A stretch of DNA of 64,000 nt from Doryteuthis pealeii (Eukaryota; Mollusca; Cephalopoda; Myopsida; Loliginidae): assembly GCA_023376005.1 (NCBI GenBank), contig CM042157.1, positions 51,475,057 to 51,539,056 on the forward strand. The letters are read 5' to 3'. The translations under genes were made by a program, and so were the position numbers. Each line of letters opens with the position of its first letter. The stretch's first letter is position 1. The notes under the pieces are model-generated. The model did not search any database. It was not told the DNA's origin and saw only the letters and a list, made by a program, of their open reading frames with translations. Positions 43,141-52,690 of the stretch are shown one piece after another.

Positions 43141-45180
43141 GAAAGCATAAAATATAAAATTTGATCAGATTTCCATTACAAAAGATCCGAAAATAAATGT
43201 AAAAAAAAATCCAAATGTTAGCTACAATATACTAAAAATTGCGAAATTTCTTAAATTTCTAATATATATATAATTCATTACAAAGATAGACCCTCCAAGT
43301 ATGTTCGTATGAAACTGTTTCGTTTTGTTGCTTTAATTTTATATACATCGACATTTCATTCCGTTCTATTTACCAACTGGAGGATTCCTAGGCTAGATTT
43401 TTAAAATGATTTATGGAATTTTGAGTATTTTAAAATATTCTAATTAAATCGTTGCTAATCCTTCACATCATAATGGAATGCTAAATAGCGTATGAGAAAT
43501 TTATTTTCATGGTTGCGTTCATTTTGTCGGTTCTGTTGGAGATCCGAGAATTGAAGAATAGCCTAGTTTGGTAAAAGAAGAATAAGGAGTTACTCAGAAT
43601 AGAATTGGCTTTAGTTAATTTCAGTTTTCTCTTTTGTCTTTGCGGTTGCTTTTTACCAACATATGTTATATTTTGTATCTATTTTATTTTATTTTATTTT
43701 ATTACATATATTGTTGCCCCAATTGCCTAAATAAATAGATATTTCTTACTTGACACTGATTTTCCAGTGTTTTATTTGTGTTGTGCAAAGTAAATATTAA
43801 GATTAAATGTTGTCAATTGAAATCAGCGTCAAGCAAAATGAAAAGATTTTTGTTTCCTATCGATTGGGAAAATACCGAGAGTTGTCTGCTTAAAACAATG
43901 AGCGCTCCTAAAAAGATTTTTCTTTAGAAAAAGTTAAAAAAGTTAAAAAAGACAAACGGCAAAGTCTCCCCGGCTGGAGTGACATTATCGTCTCTCTTAC
44001 ACAGTCAATCAAGATTTAAATAAAAATCATTTTGTCTTCATCCAAAGTGTTAACCATTAATTTGATTATTGATGCATCGTCAGTGGCGTTACATTCGTTT
44101 TCAACAAGTCGAACAAGTCTGCTATTGGAAGAGCATTTTGTTTCCCCTTTCCCTCAGCTTTGCTAACTTTCATTTTTAAACTTTTTTTCTTTCATTTTAT
44201 TCTTAAAAAGGATTATTAAAAAAATGTTATTAATTGTAAAATAAGAATCAACAGACAATAAAATGACATTGATTAAATTACAGTCGGCTAAATTGACCAT
44301 TTAGAGAACATTTGGATTGAACATTGAAAATCTTTCAAAGATATGAGAAACCATACAATGAACAGATTTTATGGGATAGAATTTCACTAGAAAAAGTTTA
44401 TTTGGAGTGAGTGCACGTATGTGCTCACTTCAAATAATCTGCTATTGGAAGAGCGATTGTCCAAGGGAAAATTTCCACCACAATAATGGCAAGAGAGCGT
44501 TTGTCTGAAATGCACTTATTGGAACTATCCAATCCAATTCCTCAACTACATTTCGCAATATACACACCCCACAGTAATCTTAGCTCTTGACAAACCGTTT
44601 CGATAAATACAAGGAAACCTTTCTCAAGAGAGTTATATTTCACGAACAGTATAATCGCAGTATAATCGCTATAATTTATTTTTCTCGCTTCTCTGACATT
44701 TGATAAACTGGCGTCTACCATAGAGTGATAGCAAACTAGTTTAGCACACAATTCGATTAGCTCTATGCGCTGCTTTGCGGCAATCTTAGCAAAGATATGA
44801 AACGCTTACAAACTACTCTTACAAACCTAATCATTAACAGTTCATTATAAAGATAGATACTCCCGAGCTAATACCTAATACGGAGCGGTTTCAGCTCACC
44901 GCGAATAAAACTAGAAATAAACAACCTAATCAATAGTGATGTTTGCAATTCAAATATACCAAAGAAAAGTAGTCTCTTTAAAAAAAAAGAGAAAAGTTTT
45001 TGATTTAATAAAGAAAGAAAAAATCGTCTCCTGAGATTGAAAAGATCCATCGTAAGACCGAACCTTTTATTACAATAGATTGGAACCATTGTTTAATTTT
45101 ATCATTTGTTATTGCTTCTGATCTCTTATTGGGCTTATAGACGAAACTTTATAAAATATATGTACGCATAGAAAAAATTT
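43141..45180. other. AT-rich stretch, no gene seen
   Basis: Contains a (TTTTA)n run at 43681-43705 and an imperfect hairpin at about 44399-44438 (TTATTTGGAGTGAG against CTCACTTCAAATAA). CTGCTATTGGAAGAGC occurs twice, at 44119 and 44431. No domain in any frame. Confidence 0.5.
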
Positions 45181-45182
45181 AG

Positions 45183-45333
45183 TACACACACACACACACA
45201 CGCACACACACAACACGCATGCACACGCACATACACACACACACATACATATATGTATGACTATTAGCCCTGTTGATGGTTTAAATAAAAACGAAATGCT
45301 TTCGTGTTGGTTTTAAGAATGTCAATTTTCGAC

Positions 45334-45388
<55 letters not shown>
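45183..45388. repeat. (CA)n and (TA)n microsatellites
   Basis: (CA)n with CG breaks at 45183-45250, then (TA)n of about 50 bp at 45339-45388, which borders R1 copy b. Confidence 0.92.
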
Positions 45389-45392
<4 letters not shown>

Positions 45393-46795
45393 GAGAGATT
45401 TGGTATGTATGTGTCGACGTATAACTCCAAAACGGAAGGTCACTCAGATTCAAAATCTTGCATACTCATTGATATCGTTCTAACTAAGAAACTCTCCAAA
45501 TTTGGTTATTGGTTTTTACTGATTAAGGGATATAATTAATTAATCAAACAAACATCAAATAATTTTTCGAAAGCAATCGTATAGCTGCTACTGCTGATAT
45601 TCCAGCTACAATCAGCACGCACGCTACCTCTTTTCGTATGACCGCTCTATTTCTACTACTGCTGCGTTTGTTTTTATGTAAAAAAAAAAAATGAAAACAT
45701 TTTTTTAAATATTTTTACGAATACTTTCATATTTCTTAGAATAAAATATATCCATTTTTAATCGTTGTTATTTTTGTTGCTCAAATAAATAAATAAATTA
45801 TAATGTTACATTTTATTTCTAACTCAAACAAGCAATTAAAAACTGAATTTAAAATTGTCTTACGTACGAAAAAGCTGGAATATTATTCTCAATGTTGTAA
45901 ACAAATAAACAAAAAATCGTAAATTATTAGCGCTTAAAAAAGGGGGGATTATTTAACACAAGGAAACTTGAATAAAGATTCAAAATTACGGAATTCACAC
46001 AAACACTTATTTACTTATGTTTACATATTTTTAATAAGTAAATAGTATTTGTGTGAATTTCGTAAGTTATTTACGAAATTCTTTTTTGTCAAACAGTGAA
46101 TCAGAAGTCAGTTCTGATTTAGGTCGGAAAATTAAAACGGAAAGTTTTTTTGGTGGTATCCAATGACAGTTTAACTACAGTCTACGAATTAACATTTTGC
46201 GAATTGGGTTACGGTTTTAGGGGATTAAGGTTGTTTTTAATTACGTATTGCTTAAAAAAATAAACAACAAAAAACCCAAATTTCTATACATTTAATTAAC
46301 CATAGAAATTAATTATTGAATCTATTATTGAGACAGTTGTTTGTGTTAGTATTGCAATGTATAATTTCAATTAAACCTAATTAAAAAAATATTTTTCAAC
46401 ATTAAATGTATAGTAATTTGGGTTGTTGTTGTTGTTATTGTTGTCCCCCCCCCCCGCCTATATTCAACACAAATTAATTTTATCTTGAAAAAAACTTTTT
46501 CCATTCGAAAGAAGAAACATTAAACAAACTCCTGATGATTTAAAAAAATCAAGCTTACGGAAATAATGAAAATTATGACTGAAAAAAAAAGTTTTTATAT
46601 TTGCACCGTTGAATCAACAAAAATTTAACGTAGCCAAAAACAAGTTACGACAAGAATTTTTTAAAAAAATTCTATGAAAAATCAATTAATGGTCCGACTT
46701 TCATGAAAATTTTAATAACTATTTACCCTTGGATGTAAATATGTCTGAAAACACTCTATGGTGTTCCTATTTTTTTTAGTCCGGTAATTTAGCTA

Positions 46796-46796
<1 letters not shown>
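45389..46796 (+). repeat. Unnamed repeat R1, copy b
   Basis: Starts AAAGGAGAGATTTGG after (TA)n, then TGTCGACGTATAACTCCAAA and GGTCACTCAGATTC. It ends GGTGTTCCTATTTTTTTTAG, TCCGGTAATTTAGCTAG before the next (TA)n. Its last 60 bp match the end of copy c (TCCGGTCATGG). It has no coding capacity, and the interior is AT-rich with poly-A runs. A (TA)n tract (46797-46860) is shared with copy c. Confidence 0.8.

Positions 46797-46860
<64 letters not shown>
46797..46860. repeat. (TA)n tract between R1 copies b and c
   Basis: About 64 bp of pure TA. Copies b and c lie head to tail on either side. Confidence 0.95.
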
Positions 46861-46862
<2 letters not shown>

Positions 46863-48045
46863 TTTGTTATGTACGTGTCGACGTATAACTCAGAAAAGAA
46901 ATGTCACTCAGATTCGAAATTTTGAATATAACTTAATCTCCCTATAACTAAGAAACACACCAAATTTGGTTACTGATTTCTACTGATTAAGGGTTATAAT
47001 TAATTATTTAAACAAAAATCAAACGATATGCGATAATCGTGGCATGGCTGCTGCTGTTAAAAAAAAAAAAACTCGCTGGCTGCTGCCTATTTCTGCAGTG
47101 ATACAAAATGGTCGCATAGCAACACCTGCTGATTATTTAAAATAGACATATTCGTGCCCTAATCGTTTCAGCTCCGAATTTTTCGCGTATTCCCGATCCA
47201 ATCTTAGAAATATCTATTTGTTTAGAAATAAATTAAAATAATCTTTTTAAATATGTAATTTGGATGTGGTTTTATCGATTGAATTATTTTTTTACAGCGA
47301 ATTAAATAACAATAATAAACGAAAACATTTAACGATTAATAATAACTCAGCTTTTTAGTTACTATTAATTCTTTCATTTTAGAATAAAATATATCCATTT
47401 TTAATCAGTATAAACTCAAACCTTTATATTCCACCTACAAATAAGGTAATGTTTAGTTGTTACTTTCTTTTTTACTTTTAGGTGTCGAAAAAAGAAAGAA
47501 ATTAAACTGATAAACTTCTCAAGTTTATCGTATGTACAAAAGAGTTTTAGAACCCCCCAAAAAAAAAAAAGAACACTATTATAAACCAAAACAAAAAAAA
47601 AAAAAAAGAAAAAAGGAAATTGTAATACGGACAATTGTAAGTATTTAATTCTTAGCATTTTATTGTTACATTTTAATACGGTAAAAAGGAATTAAACGAA
47701 TACATTTCTACCATGGAAATCAACAGGCAAGGAGGCTCGCTAAAAAAAAAAAAAAATGTTTCAAAAATGTAAACATTAACAACAAAAAGAGACAATTATT
47801 AAAATAAACAAATATTATAATACAAGTTCTTAGGTTTGTTTATCGTTAAATCTTTAATAAAGTTTAGGAATGCATTTTTCAATAGAAAAAAAAATCCTAA
47901 AATGAACAAACATTCTACTATACATATATACAAATTCTCGGCGATTTTTTAAAAATTTGATGAATCATTTTCCTCATATTTTTCTCTTCTCATTCACTCT
48001 CTGGTGTTCCTAATTTTTTTAGTCCGGTCATGGACCATTTTGCCA
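46861..48045 (+). repeat. Unnamed repeat R1, copy c
   Basis: Starts AAGTTTGTTATGTACGTGTC then GACGTATAACTCAGAAAAG and GTCACTCAGATTCGAAAT; shares ACCAAATTTGGTTACTG and CTACTGATTAAGGGTTATAA with a and b. It ends CTGGTGTTCCTAATTTTTTT, AGTCCGGTCATGGACC, then (TA)n. It is about 220 bp shorter than copy b, from interior gaps. Confidence 0.8.
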
Positions 48046-48090
<45 letters not shown>

Positions 48091-48232
48091 GAGAATATGT
48101 GCTTAATTGAAGTTGTACCTAATTTTGAAAGTTAATTAATTATTAATTAATTAATTAGGCGAGCATACCTATTTAATTGTAAGGCTAAACAAATCGAGAA
48201 AAATCAATCTTTGTATGTACATTTCGGCCTAT
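48046..48232 (+). repeat. (TA)n and repeat R2, copy b
   Basis: (TA)n at 48046-48087, then GAAGTTGTACCTAATTTTG, AAGTTAATTAATTATTAATT, AATTAGGCGAGCATACC and ATTGTAAGGCTAAAC, matching R2 at 42585-42750 in inverse orientation. It leads into the palindrome and tRNA-like region. Confidence 0.75.
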
Positions 48233-48234
48233 TA

Positions 48235-48273
48235 GGTCTTCCTATCTATAGCAGAGCTATAGATAGGAAGACC
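48235..48273. repeat. Perfect 18-bp inverted repeat
   Basis: GGTCTTCCTATCTATAGC and its exact complement GCTATAGATAGGAAGACC are separated by AGA. It abuts the tRNA-Asp-like sequence. Confidence 0.97.
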
Positions 48274-48284
48274 GCCTTGTGCGT

Positions 48285-48345
48285 GATTCAAACACCGACT
48301 GTCAAGCTGACAGGCGAGGACCGTAACCCCTACACCAACCGGACT
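48285..48345 (-). pseudogene. tRNA-Asp-like sequence (SINE head or pseudogene)
   Basis: On the minus strand GGTTGGTGTAGGGGTTACGG resembles the D-arm, CCTCGCCTGTCAG the anticodon arm of a GTC (aspartate) tRNA, and GTGTTTGAATCACGC the T-arm/B-box. The anticodon stem and T stem are mispaired and there is no acceptor stem match, so it is not a working gene. An A-box and a B-box at normal spacing suggest a SINE head derived from tRNA-Asp. Confidence 0.6.
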
Positions 48346-48433
48346 TTCTTAGATTTTTCGTTTTGTTTAGAAGTAGGTTTCTATTCCTCTTATAGTGACT
48401 TCTTCTACACGACAGTATGAGAAGTAAATACAC

Positions 48434-48458
48434 AAGCGATGTGTTTAAACACATCGCT

Positions 48459-48459
<1 letters not shown>
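48434..48459. repeat. Perfect 26-bp palindrome
   Basis: AAGCGATGTGTTT is followed directly by AAACACATCGCTT. An outer pair, ATGAGAAG and CTTCTCAT (about 48417-48464), adds to it with an offset. (TA)n begins just to the right (48465-48504). Confidence 0.97.
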
Positions 48460-48507
<48 letters not shown>

Positions 48508-48524
48508 TGATGAAGAAAAGTTTA

Positions 48525-48608
48525 AATATCGGCCATAATAACGGTTTTAAATTTATTTCAACCGAAAAATTCTCGTCTATGAGAATTTCGGCTTCTTCAG
48601 ACCGTAAT
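48525..48608 (-). ncRNA. Hammerhead ribozyme candidate (HH2)
   Basis: Minus strand: CTGAAGA (48600-48594) fits CTGANGA; stem II pairs AGCCGAAA with TTTTCGGTT and TTCTC with GAGAA around a six-base loop, two T bulged. GAA (48559-48557) follows directly. Stem III pairs ATAA with TTAT (48556-48553, 48541-48538) around an 11-base loop. Cleavage after T48537 would give 5' ATGG, as in HH1. Stem I is weaker: ACGGT and ATGGCCGAT pair through CGG/CCG with a three-base bulge. The sequence around GAAATAAATTTA is shared with HH1, so the two belong to one family. Not folded by program. Confidence 0.55.
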
Positions 48609-48609
48609 C

Positions 48610-49181
48610 CTATTTAGAAAAGAAAGAGATTTTCCGGACTGGTCTTATATTGTAAGTAGTTCATGGGGTGGTCTTTTGTCTGTGGTTATGACCTTTATGT
48701 CATTTTTTAGAACTACACCTCGTACATTTATTAGAGGGGACATTCGGGGTTGGGGTGCTTGTATTGGTGGTAAGGGGAGCAATTGTGTAAAATGATGATA
48801 GGGGCTAGTTAAGATAGATATTATATTCTTGCAGTTCGCGTGTGATAGACTATTAATTTAACCAGTAGCTAACATTAAAATATAAAATTAAAATATTGAA
48901 AAATAAACGCCGAAAAGAATTTTTTAAATAATATCGTTAGGAGGAGGAGAACATTTAAATACACTTAATGTATTATTCTTATCCATTCTGAAATGAGATT
49001 TGAAGAGGCTAACGAGCCGAAATTAATTTATATCTGATAAACTAAGGTGTCAATCTGTTTATTTATACGAAACTCCGAATATGTAAATATATACGCATAT
49101 ACAGATATTTACATACACACAATTTTATATGTAAGTTTGAGTTCTCCAATTTGGTTTAATCCTATCTCGGAAATACTTGAT

Positions 49182-49229
<48 letters not shown>

Positions 49230-49250
49230 TTGAATTGTTTTAAATATTGT
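48610..49250. other. No gene recognised; (AC)n at 49185-49227
   Basis: A G/T-rich stretch at 48660-48800 shows no motif in either strand. A (CA)n tract of about 42 bp lies at 49185-49227. Confidence 0.5.
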
Positions 49251-49289
49251 TTTTTGAAATGGAAAAGAACGTAAGCGATTCATCAATGT

Positions 49290-49785
49290 GATGGACCACA
49301 AGAAATCTGGTTGAGTCATTCAGATTCTTCAAACAGCATTGCAGGCTCTGCTCTTCTGTGGAAAATATTCCAGCCACACTGGTTGACCACATTCTGTTAT
49401 TTTCTGGAGAAGAAGGCCTAATAAGGTTAAACTCATAGACTTTCACGGACGAAGCCGATGAAAATAATCCATAGGTTATTTGGCGGAAATTCAAGGAACG
49501 ATTAGAGCCTCAAGTAAATTTTCTCATCGTCCGTTTTTACCTTCGTCAACACAAAGAGACACACAAGGAGACACAGAAAGAGACACAGAAAGTATCGACG
49601 ATTTTATAGCAAGGTGCAAGTTGCAGGTGAAAAAGTACAAGTTTCGTGATTATATAGACACCAGCTGTTAGAGCAAGCTATCTACAGAACTAAACACACT
49701 AAATTGCAAAAGCAGCTATTGGCAAAAGGAGAAGGTTTGACACTAGAAAAAGCCCTTAAGCTTCAATTGGCTACATAAAGCAACT
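49290..49785 (+). pseudogene. Gypsy A2 gag fragment
   Basis: Plus-strand frames give LVESFRFFKQHCRLC (about 49312-49356), a VDHILLFSGEEGL block (about 49384-49422), then SIDDFIARCKLQVKKYKFRD (about 49593-49652), matching the Gag of copy 1. AC-AC-GAGA repeats (ACACAAGGAGACACAGAAAG) near 49558-49590 have expanded the link between the last two blocks. The minus-strand open frame here is only its shadow. Confidence 0.82.
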
Positions 49786-50080
49786 GTCCGAAATCCAAAT
49801 GGAGAAACCAAGAAATTGGCCCAATAAAATAAACCAGCTGCAAACGCTGCAGTTGCATGCATTCCCACTAGAAAGAGAAGTGTCCCGTGTTGGGTACCAC
49901 ATGCCCTGCCTGTGGACGAAAAAATCACAGGGTTACTCAATAATGCCTGTCAGTGTAACCAAGGCGATATGTATCTGATCAGTTTGCACAAATGACATTT
50001 GATACAGCAAGTGAAAGAAAGACACAAGTCTTTGCAGACCTTACTATTAAGCTTACCAATCTAACAGACACCCACAAACT

Positions 50081-50854
50081 ATAAAAATTTAACATTAAAA
50101 TGTCGCATAGAGATAACATGAGCATGAAGACAAGGGAACAAGCTTTACGGCAATAGATGTAATACAACAGTTTATTAGATATAAATGCAGATAACAAGTG
50201 GGATACAGTGGACAATGTCTTTTGGGAATGTTCATAGCTTAGGTCAGACAAGCGACAGAAGGGAGGTTCAGTTCAACAGTTTACAGCACCGTAATGGTAT
50301 AGCCGTAGTTAGTTATTTTCACAGCACCGTAAGAGGTTTATAACCGTAGTTAATTGTGTAGTAGAAGTTTAGTTTAGTTAGTTTGCAAAAGTAATCCTGC
50401 GACAGTCTTGTGAACTGAAAGTATCAACGGGGAAGCTTGTCCGAAGTTGTATCAATATCGAAGGCTCCTTTAATTTATCCTGGGCGGAATGAAGGTAGTT
50501 ATTATATCGTCCTTCAAGGGTTAATGACAATAATCTCCAATGCCCGAAGTTCCGAGGGAATGGACGAGAATCCTTCAAGGGTTAATAATCTGTCCGTTGT
50601 CCTAAAAAATTATAGTAAAAGGCAGTACATGAAGCACTTACCTGGATATTCACTAGGGAACTGGTGTGAGCCAGCAGTTATCCCCTGAGGGGATGAAATG
50701 TGAAGAGATCGGAGTGAGGCATGGTGAGCCCTTTTCATAAAGAACATCACGTGACCAAAAGGGTGATAGGCGTTGCTGCTGCTGGTGTTTGTCGGTGAAA
50801 CTTAAGGGCTGCCACCGGTGAAACCAGAAGCGAGTCCCATATTAGATTTCAATA
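50081..50854. mobile_element. 774-bp insertion in the gypsy A2 protease
   Basis: The protease reading is cut after CACAAACTA (about 50081) and resumes at ACTAAAAGCCAAGATTGACG (from 50857). A direct repeat AAACTA flanks it (50076-50081, 50855-50860). It has internal repeats: CAGCACCGTAA twice (50284, 50321) and CCTTCAAGGGTTAAT twice (50511, 50572). No coding sense; it has neither clear TG...CA nor inverted termini. Type unknown. Confidence 0.65.
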
Positions 50855-50864
50855 AAACTAAAAG

Positions 50865-51255
50865 CCAAGATTGACGTGTTTTCCGCAAGATGTTTTTTTC
50901 ATAAAGTCAGCAACTCTGGACAGCCACTCACTGGTGCAACGCATAGTTAGTCAACTAGTACAGTTGACTAATTATGCGTTGCACCAGTGAGTGGCTGTCC
51001 AGAACTGCATATAATGGATCCAGCATCCCTAAATATGGTTCTATCAATATACAATGTACCTATAAAGGAGAGTGGAAGTTCCTCATGCTAACACCAGAGG
51101 GATATACCATACTAGGACTGCCATCACCCAGAGACCTGGAACTCGTTACGATGCACTGCGTAATCCAAGAAAACCAAGCTCAGATTAATTCTGGGAAAGA
51201 ACTCAGAAACATGTACTCAGATCAGTTCGATCGCATGCTAGGAATCGCATGCTAG
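50865..51255 (+). pseudogene. Gypsy A2 protease end and RT start, with a palindrome inside
   Basis: After KIDVF and an RKMF block (about 50882-50895) the sequence reaches the NSGQPLTGATH site, which is turned into a 42-bp inverted duplication (50915-51003). It then resumes with TAYNGSSIPKYG (about 51004-51040), GYTILGLPSPRDLELVTMHC (about 51099-51160) and SDQFDRMLG, all matching copy 1. The reading then jumps to the RT thumb at 51245, so the RT palm with its YxDD box is deleted. Confidence 0.83.
50915..51003. repeat. 42-bp near-perfect inverted duplication
   Basis: Arms 50915-50956 and 50962-51003 are complementary at all positions but one (a G opposite T), with a five-base centre AGTAC. The left arm is the normal gypsy A sequence (CTGGACAGCCACTCACTGG); the right arm is its mirror and then joins normal sequence ACTGCATATAATGG. 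Confidence 0.97.
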
Positions 51256-51600
51256 GATTCATCACCTACATAGCACCGTTAATTACGCATCTCTTTGATC
51301 TCACATCACTAATGAGAGATCTACTAAAAAGAATCGGAGTACAGATTGACAGAAAGTCACGAAAAGTCTTTGCAAACGATAAAAGACTTGATTTGTAACG
51401 AAATGCTGGTGATATACTTCCAGCGAATTTGATTACGTCTGCAAGAGTAGGATCTGGCCATTGTCTATCGCCAAGGCAAAGAAATGACACTGGCGGATAG
51501 TTTTTCCAGGCTTCCCAAAAAGAGAGGCGATTGATCTGGACATAAACGTCGATTTTATCCAATTTTCAGCACAAAATTAGCACAGATTCAACAGGCAACT
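51240..51600 (+). pseudogene. Gypsy A2 RT thumb and RNase H traces
   Basis: Shifting frames read a 'LG.ITY.AP.I.HL.D.T.LMRDLL' block (about 51255-51325), an 'ESHEKSLQTIKDLICNEML' block (about 51352-51405) and YRQGKEMTLADSFSRLPK (about 51463-51515), which is the end of RNase H. The central RNase H catalytic region is deleted between 51420 and 51455. Confidence 0.8.
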
Positions 51601-52260
51601 ATTGCTAACTCAACAATGTGCAAAATAAGAGGCATGATCCTACGAGGTTGGCCCGACACATTCAAAGGAGTTAGGAAGGTATGCGACCATACTGTCGTAT
51701 CGGGATGAGCAAGCTATAGAAAATGGGATCTTGCTCAAGGGTGAGCGAATCATTAACCCAAAATCTATGCAAAAGAAGTACTTCAGAAGATCCATTGTGG
51801 CCTTCAGGGAATCGAAAAGTACAAGTTGCAAGTGAAAAGCTGTGTTCTGGCACAACATCAACCAAGACATTGACAGGTTAATCCAGCTATGTGATGTGTG
51901 CATGGAACACCAAAAAGAAAACTGACTTGTTCCACTTTGATGGATCAATTTGTATCCCCTTTGTGGACTATTACTCGAAATAACTCTCTGTGTAGAAATT
52001 AGACAATTTCTCCAGCCATGAAGTCGTAAACATGACTAAGCAAGTACCTGGCGAGTACGGGTCCCCGAAAGAGTGATCAGTGACAATGGCCCACATTACA
52101 ATTCAGCTGCATTTAAGCAGTTTGCAAAAGAATGAGGATTTGATACATACATAATCTCCAAAATATCCACAGTCTAATGGACTTGCAGAATATTGTGTGC
52201 CGTCGATGAAATCCGCCAACCAAAAAGCGGAATATCAACCTCGGTGAGTCATTTAAGACA
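51600..52260 (+). pseudogene. Gypsy A2 integrase traces
   Basis: IANSTMCKIRGMILRGWPDT (about 51602-51661) and, in broken frames, the 'GLQGIEKYKLQVKSCV' and 'QLCDVCMEHQ' segments of the zinc site (about 51800-51915) match copy 1. The 'SDNGPHYNSAAFKQF' block with the second catalytic Asp lies at about 52077-52125 and 'SNGLAE' with the Glu at about 52170-52190. Stops and indels in every segment. Confidence 0.82.
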
Positions 52261-52310
52261 GACAAAGTTTTGAAATAAATTCATTCTGGATGGGTACCCA
52301 TTTTTGTAAA

Positions 52311-52690
52311 TAAATTATTTTTTTCTATTCAACCCATATTAAACCCCAACAAGTACTATCACTCCGGGTCAGAGTGAACCTGGAAATAATGGTGATGAAG
52401 GAGTACTCCATATTCCCTAAGCTCCAGAAGTAGAACTTCACCATCAGATAGAATTTAACGTCATACCAGGGCAATAAAACCCTCAGTCACCACTTTCTAG
52501 CACATATGATAAAAAGGGTGGGAATTTCCATAAGGGCAATAGGGATGGGACAATCATATAGGTGCTAGGCTTTGACATGACCAGCCGATTGATCAGAAAT
52601 GGCCTCTCCACCACCCGTCTAGACTAAATAAGGGCCAAAGTGGAGTGTTGCATGTCATAGACTGCTTAGCCAACAGGGTTCCATCCTTAA
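52311..52690. other. No feature recognised
   Basis: Sequence between gypsy A2 and the copia fragment. It may hold remnants of an LTR, but no repeat partner is visible in the window. Confidence 0.45.

Larger units (their letters stand above)
49251..52310 (+). mobile_element. Ty3/gypsy A, second copy (highly decayed)
   Basis: Same family as 1-4331, opposite orientation. The order is gag (49290-49780), protease (50865-51050), RT start (51060-51240), a jump over the RT palm to the thumb (51245), RNase H traces, integrase (51600-52250). Insertion 50081-50854 and a palindrome interrupt it. No LTR is recognisable. Stops and indels occur throughout. Confidence 0.87.

Noticed and set aside
46730..46800. 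R1 as a Helitron because copy b ends CTAG before TA
   Set aside because: Copy c ends CCAG, no GC-rich terminal hairpin is seen in copy b, and no TC start is shared.
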